NCBI RefSeq assembly: GCF_002951615.1
Contig: NZ_CP019062.1
Span: forward strand, 1,116,001 to 1,180,000
Length of the DNA: 64,000 nucleotides
Direction: 5' to 3'
Origin: Rahnella sikkimica
GTDB taxonomy: Bacteria; Pseudomonadota; Gammaproteobacteria; Enterobacterales; Enterobacteriaceae
Part shown: piece after piece, positions 42,755 to 51,774 of the stretch
How positions within the stretch are numbered: position 1 is the stretch's first letter
Layout of the letters: each line of letters starts with the position of its first letter
Made by a program: the position numbers and the translations under genes
The notes under the pieces: generated by a model
Database searches by the model: none
The model's input: the letters and a program-made list of their open reading frames with translations, nothing else
What the model was told of the DNA's origin: nothing

Positions 42755-43749
42755 TTTGGAAATCTCAGGCGGGGATTCGCCACCATCGCCAGCATATCCA
42801 CCAGCAAATTAAGCAGGATATAGACCGCCGCAAAGACCAGACCGCAGGCTTCAACGACAGGAATATCGCGCACCGTCACCGCATCCACCATGTACTGACC
42901 TACGCCGGGATAAACAAAAATCACTTCAATGATCATGGCACCGACAATCAGCCCGGCCAGATTCATGGCGATCACGGTCAGCACGGGTGAAATGGCGTTC
43001 GGCGCGGCGTGCTTCCACAGAATACGCAGCGGCGGCAGGCCTTTCAGCCGGGCAGTTTCCATCCACGGCGTGTGGGTCACAGACATCAGCGCACTGCGCG
43101 CGGAACGAAGCATGTTCGCCAGCACGGCAATCGCCAGCGTCAGCACCGGTAACAGCATGGCGGAAAGCCGGTCGGGCAGGCTCATCCCGTCATAGATTGT
43201 TGAAGGAAAGGTGGACACACCGACGTGCAATACCAGGATCTGAATCAGCAGATAACCGATGAAAAATTCAGGCAGGGAAAGAATAATCAGTGAAATCAGC
43301 GTGATAATCCGGTCTGGCAGACGGTGCAGATAGCGAACAGCAAACAACCCGCCGAGCAGCGCCACGGGCACGGCCAGCAGCGCGGAAGCGCCCGCCAGCC
43401 ATAACGAATTCAGCAACCGGTGACCGAGTTGCGCGCTGACCGGCTGCTGACTGGCCCACGACAGCCCGAAGTCACCGTGGAAAATTTGCGCCACCCAGTG
43501 CCAGTAGCGCGTCACCAGCGGTTTATCCAGCCCGAGACTTTGCCGGATGCTGGCCACCGCTTCCGGCGTAGCGGTTCTGCCCAATGAAGTGGCCGCAAAA
43601 TCGCCGGGCAGCGTGTTCACGGCAATAAAAATCAGCAGCGAAACGCCCCACAGCAAAATCACCGCCAGCAACAGGCGGTGTCCTAATGCACGTGCCAGCG
43701 GATGACGGGGTGCGGCAAATCTCACCCCGTTAGCCAGAGCTCTTTTCAT
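42751..43749 (-). CDS. DppB-type ABC permease
   Basis: 332 residues. The N-terminal extension RHPLARALGHRLLLAVILL leads into the first helix. The domain carries the EAA loop TPWMETARLKGLPPLRILWKHAAPN and ends VANPRLRFPK. One-base overlap (TGATG) with the binding-protein gene. Confidence 0.92.
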   Translation of the reverse strand: MKRALANGVRFAAPRHPLARALGHRLLLAVILLWGVSLLIFIAVNTLPGDFAATSLGRTATPEAVASIRQSLGLDKPLVTRYWHWVAQIFHGDFGLSWASQQPVSAQLGHRLLNSLWLAGASALLAVPVALLGGLFAVRYLHRLPDRIITLISLIILSLPEFFIGYLLIQILVLHVGVSTFPSTIYDGMSLPDRLSAMLLPVLTLAIAVLANMLRSARSALMSVTHTPWMETARLKGLPPLRILWKHAAPNAISPVLTVIAMNLAGLIVGAMIIEVIFVYPGVGQYMVDAVTVRDIPVVEACGLVFAAVYILLNLLVDMLAMVANPRLRFPK

Positions 43750-45296
43750 CAGCTGTTCAGCCAGACGCGTGAAATCACCTGACCGTTTGATAAATCGTTG
43801 CCGACATCCTCGGTATAGCCCTGAAGTTTTTTGCTGCTGGCGTTCAGATAGTTATTGAATACCGGCAACAGCGTGCCGCCTTCGTCACGCACAATCAGCG
43901 CGATATCGTGGTAAAGCGCGCGACGTTTGGCCTCATCTTCTTCGGCGCGCGCCAGTTTCAGCAGGCTGGCAAACTGCGGGTTAGCGAAGTTCGTTTCGTT
44001 GCTGGCGGACGTCGGGCCCAGTTCGAGGGAGTAAATAAGATCCTGTGTTAAACGCGTTCCCCATGAGGACACGCAGAACGGTTTATTACGCCAGACATTA
44101 TTCCAGTAGCCGTCGTCAGGCTGGCGGCGGATATCAATTTTGATACCGGCTTGTTGCGCACTGAGCTGGAAGAGCGTGGCAGCATCAACCGCACCGGGAA
44201 ATGCGCCTTCCGCCACGTCGAGCACTATCGGCCCGGTATAACCTGATTTCTTAAAGTGGAACGCCGCCTTCTCCGCATCATACTGACGCTGCGGGATATC
44301 GGCCGGGAACAGCGGGTAGGCCGGGTTTACCGGGAAATCATTGCCCAGCGAACCATAGCCGCCCAACACACGGTCGAGGATCTGCTGGCGATCGATGGCG
44401 TATTTCAGCGCAAGGCGCAGATCGTTATTATCGAAGGGGGGTTTATCAACCATCATCGGCAACGTGTAATGTCCGCGACCCGGCGTGTTGTACACCGTCA
44501 CCGGGCCATTTTTGAGTAATGCCACAATCTTCGGGCTCAGGCCGCTGATGAAATGTACTTTACCGGTGGAGAGCGCCGCCACACGGGAGGATGCGTCGTT
44601 AATCGCAATCACTTCTGCGCTGGCAACGTGGCCGCGCCCGCTGTCCCAGTCGTGCGGGTTTTTCTCCAGCTGGGTGTAGACGCCCGCGTCGAATTTCACA
44701 ATGCGGTAAGGACCCGTGCCGATGCCCGCATTGGGATTTTCTACGCCGCCGCCCGGTTGGATTTGCAGGTTCCACAAGGAAAGCACCAGAGGAAAATCAA
44801 CGTTACTTTCATTGAGTGTCAGGGTGATTTTATCGCCTTCCGCCGTTGCCGACTGAATGGACGACAGGTACGCCACCACGCCGGAACGGGATTTCGGATC
44901 ACGATGGCGGAGAATGGTTTTCACCACATCGTCAGCGGTCAGCGGTTGTCCGTTATGGAACAGCACGCCTTTACGCAGGGTAAACACCCAGCGCGTTGAT
45001 TTTTCGCTGCCTTCCCAGCTTTCTGCCAGACCGGGAATGGCTTTGCCGCTGGCCGGATCGGTGCGCACTAACGTGTCGCCCCACGCGCAGCCAACGACCA
45101 TCATGTAAGAACTGATCCAGGTGGCCGGATCCAGCAGATCGGTGGTGGCCGCGCCGTCAATGCCAAGCTTGAGGTGTCCGCCTTTTTTCGGCGTGTTGTC
45201 GGCAGCCTGCGCGGGCAGCGTCAGACTCATGCCTGAGGCGGCTCCGGCGGCCAGAGAGAATTTGAGAAAATCGCGACGATTCCAGGAAGTTGACAT
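43749..45296 (-). CDS. Tat-exported solute-binding protein, SBP family 5
   Basis: 515 residues. NRRDFLKFSLAAGAASGMS is a twin-arginine signal, so the protein is exported folded; that is less common for SBP5 proteins and may imply a bound cofactor or early folding. The SBP5 body shows LAESWEGSEKSTRWVFTLRKGVLFHNGQPLT, IGTGPYRIVK and DLRLALKYAIDRQQI. First gene of a complete importer plus dipeptidase operon. It is divergent from the bisC-like gene. Ligand unknown; a peptide or sulfoxide-containing compound is plausible by context. Confidence 0.92.
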   Translation of the reverse strand: MSTSWNRRDFLKFSLAAGAASGMSLTLPAQAADNTPKKGGHLKLGIDGAATTDLLDPATWISSYMMVVGCAWGDTLVRTDPASGKAIPGLAESWEGSEKSTRWVFTLRKGVLFHNGQPLTADDVVKTILRHRDPKSRSGVVAYLSSIQSATAEGDKITLTLNESNVDFPLVLSLWNLQIQPGGGVENPNAGIGTGPYRIVKFDAGVYTQLEKNPHDWDSGRGHVASAEVIAINDASSRVAALSTGKVHFISGLSPKIVALLKNGPVTVYNTPGRGHYTLPMMVDKPPFDNNDLRLALKYAIDRQQILDRVLGGYGSLGNDFPVNPAYPLFPADIPQRQYDAEKAAFHFKKSGYTGPIVLDVAEGAFPGAVDAATLFQLSAQQAGIKIDIRRQPDDGYWNNVWRNKPFCVSSWGTRLTQDLIYSLELGPTSASNETNFANPQFASLLKLARAEEDEAKRRALYHDIALIVRDEGGTLLPVFNNYLNASSKKLQGYTEDVGNDLSNGQVISRVWLNS

Positions 45297-45542
45297 TTTA
45301 TTATCCTAATTTTATGTGCTGAAACGGTGTAAATACCCTGCTGCATAGGCCGCCCGAAGCGGTCGGAAAATATCCCAAAGGGGCGTAATCCTAAAAAATA
45401 GGCAACATATTGTCTAATGTGAATAACAGATAACTACATGATAAAAGTGGGAATAACACCGATCGCGTAGCGAACACGTTACCGGCATGTTAATGTGCAT
45501 TTATACCTGCCAATTTTTGCCAATAATAAAAGCCTGCCAATA

Positions 45543-47857
45543 ATGAAAAACAATCACGATCTGGCCGTTATGCACTGGGGGACGTACCGCGTCACCACGG
45601 ATGACGGTGTTTTGAAATCTGTTAAACCGGTGGAATGGGATCGCAACCCGTCTGAAATCGGCCAGTCGCTGGTCGGTGGCGTTGACGGTGACAGCCGGAT
45701 CCGCCGCCCTGCGGTGCGTCTGGGCTATTTACAGCACGGCGCGGCCTCACGCGAAGGGCGCGGCAAAGAGCCGTTTGTCGAAGTCAGCTGGGACACCGCG
45801 TTATCGCTGATCGCAGGCGAACTTCAGCGGGTCAAAACCAAACACGGCAATTCCGCGTTCTATGCCGGTTCCTACGGCTGGTCCAGCGCCGGGCGTTTCC
45901 ATCACGCACAAAGCCAGATGCACCGGTTTTTCAACCAGTTTGGCGGCTACACCGGCAGCACCAACACGTACAGCCTGGCTGCCGCCGAGCGCCTGTTACC
46001 GCACATCATCGGCGATCTGGATGTCCTGCAAAAACAGCACACGCACTGGTCAGTTCTGGCCGGAAACTGTGAACTGTTTGTCGCCTTTGGCGGCCTGCCG
46101 TGGCGCAATGCGCAGGTAAACGGCGGCGGCGCGAACGATCACTCCCTGAAATACTGGCTCCAGACCATGGAGCAAACGGGCACGCGCTTTATCAACGTCA
46201 GCCCGGTGAAAAACGATCTGTCTTCGGTGAAATCCGCGCAGTGGATCTCCCTCAAACCGGGCAGCGATACCGCGCTGCTGCTGGCGCTGAGCTACGTCCT
46301 GATTGACGAATCCCGCTATAACGCCGGTTTTGTTGCCAGCCATACGGTCGGCTTCGACACCTGGCGCGACTACCTGACTGGCGCGAAAGACGGCAAAGCC
46401 AAAACGCCGGAATGGGCAGAATCCCTGACCGGAATGAGCGCGGAAAGCATCCGGGTGCTGGCGCGGGAGATGTCGGAAAAACGCACGATGATCAATATTG
46501 CGTGGTCATTGCAGCGGGCAAGACAGGGCGAACAGACCTTCTGGGCGACGGTGGCGCTGGCGTCACTGCTCGGGCAAATCGGTACGCCGGGCGGCGGCCT
46601 GGGTTTTGCCTATGCCTCGACCAATCTCGCCGGTTCCGACCGCCGCACCTTCTCCGGCCCGCGTTTGCCGATGGGCAAAAATGCAGTGAGCGAACATATT
46701 CCGGTCGCACGGCTTTCCGACATGCTGCTCAATCCGGGCGCGGAATATCAGTTTGACGGCAAAAATTGCCGGTATCCCGATATCCGCGTGGTGTACTGGG
46801 CGGGCGGCAACGCGTTTCACCATCATCAGGACATCAACCGGCTGATCAACGCCTGGCGCAGACCGGACACCGTCGTGGTTCACGAACAGTTCTGGACGGC
46901 GCAGGCGAAATTCGCCGATATCGTGTTGCCGGTGACGACATCGCTTGAACGTGAAGACATCGGCAGCGCCAGCAATGACGGCTTTATGATTGCCATGCGA
47001 CAGCATATTCCGCCGTTTGCAGAAGCGAAAAGTGACTATGCGATTTTCGCCGAACTGGCCGTAAAAATGGGCTTTGGCGAAGAGTTCAGCGAAGGGCGTG
47101 ACCCGGCTCAATGGCTGCGCCATATCTATGAAATCTCGCGTCCGCGCGCCGAAGCCGACGGCATCGAACTGCCGGATTTGAAGATTTCTGGCAGCAGGGG
47201 AAAATGGAATATGCGCGCCCTGACACGCCGCAGATCTTCCTGAAAGCCTTCCGCGAGGATCCGCAAGGTGCGCCACTCGCCACGCCATCAGGCAAAATCG
47301 AACTGTTTTCGCAGACCGTCGCAGATTTTGATTACGAGGAATGCCCCGGTTTCCCGTTCTGGTTTGAACAGGATGTACAGGAACAGCAGGCATTCAGCAC
47401 ACGCTGGCCGCTGCATCTGCTTTCCAGCCAGCCACGCACGAGACTGCACAGCCAGTACGATCACGGTGCCGTCAGCCGCAGTACCAAAGTGCAGGATCGC
47501 GAACCGTTGTGGCTTCATCCGCAAGATGCCGCTGCGCGCGGGATTACCGAAGGCAGCATCGTGCGCGTCTTTAACGACCGCGGGGCGATTTTAGCGGGCG
47601 TGCATATCACGGAAGATTTACGTCCCGGCGTGGTGCAAATGTCCACGGGGGCCTGGTATGACCCGCAGGATCCGACGCAGCCGGATTCAATCGATAAACA
47701 CGGCAATCCGAATGTCCTGACGGAAGATCGCGGGAGTTCACGCCTCGGTCAGGGTTGTACTGCGCAAAGTTGCTGGATTGAGATTGAACGCTGGGATGCG
47801 CCACTGCCGGATGTGACGGCGTTCCAGCCTCCGGCTTTTGTCGCGGTGGACGCGTAA
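45543..47857 (+). pseudogene. bisC: BisC/TorZ-type molybdopterin S/N-oxide reductase, frameshifted
   Basis: Reads from ATG 45543 to about 47179 in one frame, then continues in the +1-shifted frame to 47857. At 47171-47190 the reading should be P-D-F-E-D-F-W-Q-Q, but one T is missing from GATTTTGAA, giving an early stop at 47243. Together the parts match a full biotin/methionine sulfoxide reductase of about 770 residues. The Mo-ligand serine lies in AGSYGWSSAG, with HHHQDINRL and the C-terminal TPSGKIELFSQ and SSRLGQGCTAQS. No Tat signal, so cytoplasmic. The start has a weak ribosome-binding site. Either a recent pseudogene or a sequencing error in a T run. Confidence 0.88.
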
Positions 47858-47874
47858 AATGGTGAAGGCGAGGC

Positions 47875-48762
47875 TCAGCCAAACGCCTCTTTAATTGCAT
47901 TAATAAAGCAGCGGATTTTCACGGTTTGCCGCAACCCGGCCGGTGTCAGAACATGCATCGGCCGGGAAGGGCCGGTGTAATCCGGCAAAATCTGCACCAG
48001 CCGTCCTGCGGTAATCTCCTCTTTCAACACATCTTCCGGCCCCAGCGTGACGCCGTACCCTTTCACCGCCGCATGCAGTAATGCCCGCCAGTCATTGGCG
48101 CGCAATCGCCCGGCGGGCCGGACTTCATGGGTTTTCCCGTCTTTGCTGAATATCCAGCGACACGGATCCTGCGGCGACCAGATGCCGTAAACCAGACACG
48201 AATGTTGCGCCAGACTGGCAGGCGTATCCGGAACACCGTTTTGCGCCAGATAGCCCGGCGAAGCGCAGGCAATCAGCCGGTAAGGCCGAAGCGGGCTGGC
48301 AATCATCGGGCCGTCGGTGAGTTCGCCAATCCGCAAAATTACCTCATAACCTTCCTCAACCGGATCAACCAGGCGGTCTGTCAGCGTCAGCTCGACCTGC
48401 GTTTCCGGGAAATTATCCAGATATTGCGTAATAAAGGGCGCGAGCGTCGAAGACCCGAACGTGACCGGCGCATTCACGCGGATAACGCCGGACGGCGTGG
48501 TTTTCATTTCCAGCGCAATCGCATCGGCGGCTTCCGCCTCGACCAGCACCACTTTGCAGCGTTCATAATAACTGCGGCCAATATCGGTCAGATGCTGGCG
48601 GCGCGTGGTCCGGTTAATCAGCACCGTGCCCAGCCGCGCTTCGAGCCGGGCAATGTGCTTCGCCACCATCTGCGGCGAAATCCGCAATGCTTCCGATGCG
48701 GCGGCGAAAGAGCCCAGTTCGGACGTCCTGACGAACACATTCATGCTGGTTAACCGGTCCAT
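47875..48762 (-). CDS. LysR-family regulator (divergent from the NADP oxidoreductase gene)
   Basis: 295 residues. Winged helix: MDRLTSMNVFVRTSELGSFA, PQMVAKHIARLEARLG and NRTTRRQHLTDIG. The CrgA-group effector domain includes AAVKGYGVTLGPED. Divergent from the gene at 48867 across 104 nt, so that gene is the probable target. Its 3' end is 18 nt from the bisC-like stop, with no visible terminator between. Confidence 0.9.
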   Translation of the reverse strand: MDRLTSMNVFVRTSELGSFAAASEALRISPQMVAKHIARLEARLGTVLINRTTRRQHLTDIGRSYYERCKVVLVEAEAADAIALEMKTTPSGVIRVNAPVTFGSSTLAPFITQYLDNFPETQVELTLTDRLVDPVEEGYEVILRIGELTDGPMIASPLRPYRLIACASPGYLAQNGVPDTPASLAQHSCLVYGIWSPQDPCRWIFSKDGKTHEVRPAGRLRANDWRALLHAAVKGYGVTLGPEDVLKEEITAGRLVQILPDYTGPSRPMHVLTPAGLRQTVKIRCFINAIKEAFG

Positions 48763-48866
48763 GATTCACGCCTTTTTGTTGTTTGTTTGTGTCGATATCG
48801 ACGGTTTATCAACGACGAGTATCGAATTATTCTTTATCTTTCTGCAACGAAATGAAAGGTGAAATC

Positions 48867-49514
48867 ATGAAAATCGGCATTATTGGCGCGGGATTTGTCG
48901 GGCGCGCCGTCGCCAAACTGGCACTCAGCGCGGGGCATCAGGTGATGCTGAGTAACTCACGCGGGCCGCAGACACTGTTCAGCCTGAAACCCATGATCGG
49001 TTGTGAAATCGGTACTGCCACGGAAGCGGCAATTTTCGGTGACATCGTGGTGATCGCCGTCCCGCTGACCGCCATCGGGCAATTACCGGCCGCCGAACTC
49101 AGCGGGAAACAGATTATCGACGCAGTAAATTATTACCCGGAACGCGACGGGCAGGTGCCGGAACTGGATCACCACACGACAACCACCAGCGAATATCTCG
49201 CCGGTTTCCTGCCGGGCGCGACCATCACCAAAGCGTTCAACTCGATTCGGATGACCGATCTTGAAAACGAAGGTTTACCCGCCAGCGACCCGCACCGCCG
49301 CGCGCTCCCGCTGGCCGGTGACAACGCCGAAACGAAAAAGCGCGTGGCCGTTTTATACGATGCCTTTGGTTTCGACGCCGTCGACGCCGGTGCGCTCTCC
49401 GAAGGCTGGCGTTTTGAACGCGGTACACCGACGTATTGTGTGCTGATGTCGAAAGAAGCGCTTAAGGTTGGGCTGGAAGGGACTAGGCGGGAGCAGACAG
49501 CTATTACGTCATGA
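48867..49514 (+). CDS. NpdG/F420-type NADP-binding oxidoreductase
   Basis: 215 residues. MKIGIIGAGFVGRAVAKLAL holds the GxGxxG loop, and SNSRGPQTL carries the Ser-Arg typical for NADP phosphate binding. The C-terminal part TITKAFNSIRM and LPLAGDNAETKK is that of the F420H2:NADP oxidoreductase-like family (COG2085). Enterobacteria lack F420, so the true substrate is unknown; YtfG/ferric-reductase-like roles have been proposed for relatives. GGTGA before the ATG at 48867 sets the start. Confidence 0.85.
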   Translation: MKIGIIGAGFVGRAVAKLALSAGHQVMLSNSRGPQTLFSLKPMIGCEIGTATEAAIFGDIVVIAVPLTAIGQLPAAELSGKQIIDAVNYYPERDGQVPELDHHTTTTSEYLAGFLPGATITKAFNSIRMTDLENEGLPASDPHRRALPLAGDNAETKKRVAVLYDAFGFDAVDAGALSEGWRFERGTPTYCVLMSKEALKVGLEGTRREQTAITS

Positions 49515-49545
49515 CGCGATTTACACGATAAAGAAAAACTGTTTT

Positions 49546-49582
49546 GAAACGGGCATTCCGGTGAATGTCCGTTTCACTTTTA
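49546..49582 (+). terminator. Terminator after the NADP oxidoreductase gene
   Basis: GAAACGG-GCATTC and GAATG-TCCGTTTC form a long stem around CGGT, followed by ACTTTTAATTT. It starts 32 nt after the stop codon. Confidence 0.8.
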
Positions 49583-49793
49583 ATTTAATCTTGATAACTT
49601 AATTTTTTAAGTAACATATTCACTTAATGTTTTTTCCTTAAAAAGTGGATGTTATTTTTTCTGAAAAATAGGTATTTGTGCTTTTAATTGGAAATATAGC
49701 CTAACTGAATTTATTTAATTTATGTATAGATATATAGCATTTGTTTGATATTATTCTACGGGTTATAACCTCTTAAATTAAACGGAGGTTTTA

Positions 49794-50006
49794 ATGGCTA
49801 ATCAAATCTACATGACCTTAACGGGTGAAAAACAAGGGCTGATATCACAAGGCTGTGGCAGTTATGATTCCATGGGGAATAAGTATCAGGCCGCACACCG
49901 GGATCAGATATTTCTTCTCGCACTTTCTCACAGTACACACCGGGTTCAAAATGTTTGTCATCAACCCGTTTCCGTGACCAAAACTATCTTCAATTTCAAT
50001 TATTAA
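49794..50006 (+). pseudogene. hcp: Truncated hcp (T6SS tube protein), N-terminal fragment
   Basis: 70 codons starting MANQIYMTLTGEKQGLISQG and continuing through GNKYQAAHRDQIFLLALSHS to QNVCHQPVSVTKTI. This is the N-terminal third of the Enterobacterales Hcp group, which is about 160 residues or longer with C-terminal toxins. Homology stops at the conserved KTI, then three random codons and a stop follow, so the rest was lost by deletion. GGAGG lies before the ATG, so expression is possible. No other T6SS gene is in the window. Confidence 0.85.
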
Positions 50007-50023
50007 AATCCAGGGATTACAAA

Positions 50024-50476
50024 GTGTATAAGTTGTTAAAGTGGTTAATGATTGGAGTTGTTTTTATTTCGTCTGGATTTATTTACATTTTCATCAAACT
50101 TGCAGATACATTTGATGGAAGAGAGTACTCAGCCACCGATTATATCCATTACTATTTTGAGACGCCGGATCTCTTTATGGATCCTCCGGTTATTCCCGGA
50201 CGGGTCACGTATTACAGCCGGGGGGATGATAATTACGGTTTTTTTCAAAATGATATTACCTGGAATGATATCGAAGATGTGCCAGCGGCACAGAAAATCA
50301 TAGAGCAATTTTTTATCAGCAAAGGCTATACGCAACGGGAAAATGGTCTGGTTTGGCGGTTTTACTGGTCAGATGTTGTCGTTACCCCCGAGACATGTGC
50401 CTATGAACAATACAGTACTGTCCGGGGATATCATGCGATAAGCATAGAATTGATCTCCGCAACAAAAGGTTGCTGA
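50024..50476 (+). CDS. Single-pass membrane protein, paralogue of the 22989-23417 product; candidate orphan immunity protein
   Basis: 150 residues from GTG 50024 with AGGGA 7 nt upstream. One membrane helix lies at about 6-27 (WLMIGVVFISSGFIYIFI). The extracytoplasmic part contains TPDLFMDPPV, YYSRGDDNYGFFQN and TWNDIEDVPAAQKIIEQF, clearly homologous to the product at 22989. Longer than its paralogue, with two extra C-terminal cysteines (ETCAYEQ, TKGC). It sits 18 nt after the hcp fragment. Toxin immunity is the best guess from position. Confidence 0.72.
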   Translation: MYKLLKWLMIGVVFISSGFIYIFIKLADTFDGREYSATDYIHYYFETPDLFMDPPVIPGRVTYYSRGDDNYGFFQNDITWNDIEDVPAAQKIIEQFFISKGYTQRENGLVWRFYWSDVVVTPETCAYEQYSTVRGYHAISIELISATKGC

Positions 50477-50483
50477 AACAGTG

Positions 50484-50600
50484 CCAGCGAGCGGCAGCGC
50501 GCAGTGAAAGAGCCCGGGATTTTCAAGGGGCGCGGCGACATCCGCTCCCTGAAGCCAGTTTGGGTGGCAACCCAAGGTTTTAGCGGCAACCCAACATAAA
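50484..50600. repeat. Composite intergenic repeat, copy C (short)
   Basis: Matches the last third of copy B in the same orientation: CGGCAGCGCGCAGTGAAAGA, the GGCGCGGCGA stem and TTTGGGTGGCAACCCAAGG (within 50555-50577). The stem arms differ from copies A and B on both sides (TTCAAGGGG with CCCTGAA). It lies between convergent genes. Confidence 0.8.
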
Positions 50601-50604
50601 CATT

Positions 50605-51774
50605 TTATTCAAACCCCACTCTTAATCTCCTCACAACTACTTCCAGTTCCGATCGCGGCATCGCGAAATTCACCCGCATGAATCCCTCTCCGCCGTGACC
50701 AAAATTAACCCCGCTGTCCGCCAGTAATCCGGCCTGATGGAGTAATTTATGCTCCAGCTCGGGCTGCGATAAACCGGTTTTTCGAAAATCCAGCCACGCT
50801 AAAAAACTCCCCTGAACGCGGAACAAATCGACATGGGCAAAGGTTTTCAGCTCGGTGTCGAGATACGCCAGATTGCCTTTCAGATAGTCCAGCAGGGCGT
50901 CGAGCCAGGCTTCGCCATGCCGGTAGGCGGCGTCGGTGGCGTGCAGCGCCAGCATATTGGGTTTATGCGCGCTGAGCTGATAAAGGTTTTCGCGCACCTT
51001 TTTGCGGATATCGTCATTTTTGATGATGACATTTGCGGCCTGTAATCCGGCGAGATTGAACGTTTTTCCGGGGGAGGTGAACGTCAGGGTGAAATCGGCA
51101 AATTCCCCGCTGATACCCGCCAGCGGTGTGTACGGCGTGTCGCCGAGGATCAAATCCTGATGCACATCATCGGAAAGCAGCAGGAGATTATGTTGCTGGC
51201 AGAAACCGCCAATCTTGCGGAGTTCGTCTGCACGCCACACTTTCCCGATCGGATTATGCGGATTGCACAAAATCAGCATACGTGTACGCGTGGTTAACGT
51301 CTTTGCAAGCCGGGAGAGATCCAGTGAATAGAACCGTTCTTCCTGCGTTAACGGCACCTGCACCACGCGCCGCCCGGTATGCTGGATCACGCGCCGGAAC
51401 GTTCCGAAACCGGGCGAAAGCACCAGAATTTCATCGCCGGGTTCGCTCAGGCAGCGGATGGCGACGTCGAGGGCGGTGATCACCGACTGGCAGGGAACGA
51501 CCCATTCGCGGCTGATTTCCCAGCGATGGCGGGAAGATTGCCAGCGACAAAACGCATCGGTAAATTCAGCCGGATAGTCGGTGTAGCCCAGAATTCCCTG
51601 TTCCAGTACACGGTGTAAAGCCCCGATAACCTCAGGCGGTGAGCGGAATTCCATGTCGGCAATCCACAGCGGGATCACCGGCTTGCCGCTGTCCGTGGTC
51701 AGATTTTTCACCGCTGACCATTTGGTGGAATGCTGACTGCGCCGGTCCGTTATCGCGTCAAAATCAGGGCGCAT
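50605..51774 (-). CDS. patB: PatB/MalY-type C-S lyase (cystathionine beta-lyase)
   Basis: 389 residues, fold type I PLP enzyme. The PLP lysine lies in TFTSPGKTFNLAGLQ (Lys237). ILCNPHNPIGKVW and SDDVHQDLIL match MalY/PatB. The reaction is beta-elimination of cystathionine, cystine or cysteine conjugates to pyruvate, ammonia and a thiol, in the cytoplasm. It directly follows the SBP5-like gene and lies beside a cystine-type importer, so use of imported cystine or S-conjugates is likely. Confidence 0.92.
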   Translation of the reverse strand: MRPDFDAITDRRSQHSTKWSAVKNLTTDSGKPVIPLWIADMEFRSPPEVIGALHRVLEQGILGYTDYPAEFTDAFCRWQSSRHRWEISREWVVPCQSVITALDVAIRCLSEPGDEILVLSPGFGTFRRVIQHTGRRVVQVPLTQEERFYSLDLSRLAKTLTTRTRMLILCNPHNPIGKVWRADELRKIGGFCQQHNLLLLSDDVHQDLILGDTPYTPLAGISGEFADFTLTFTSPGKTFNLAGLQAANVIIKNDDIRKKVRENLYQLSAHKPNMLALHATDAAYRHGEAWLDALLDYLKGNLAYLDTELKTFAHVDLFRVQGSFLAWLDFRKTGLSQPELEHKLLHQAGLLADSGVNFGHGGEGFMRVNFAMPRSELEVVVRRLRVGFE

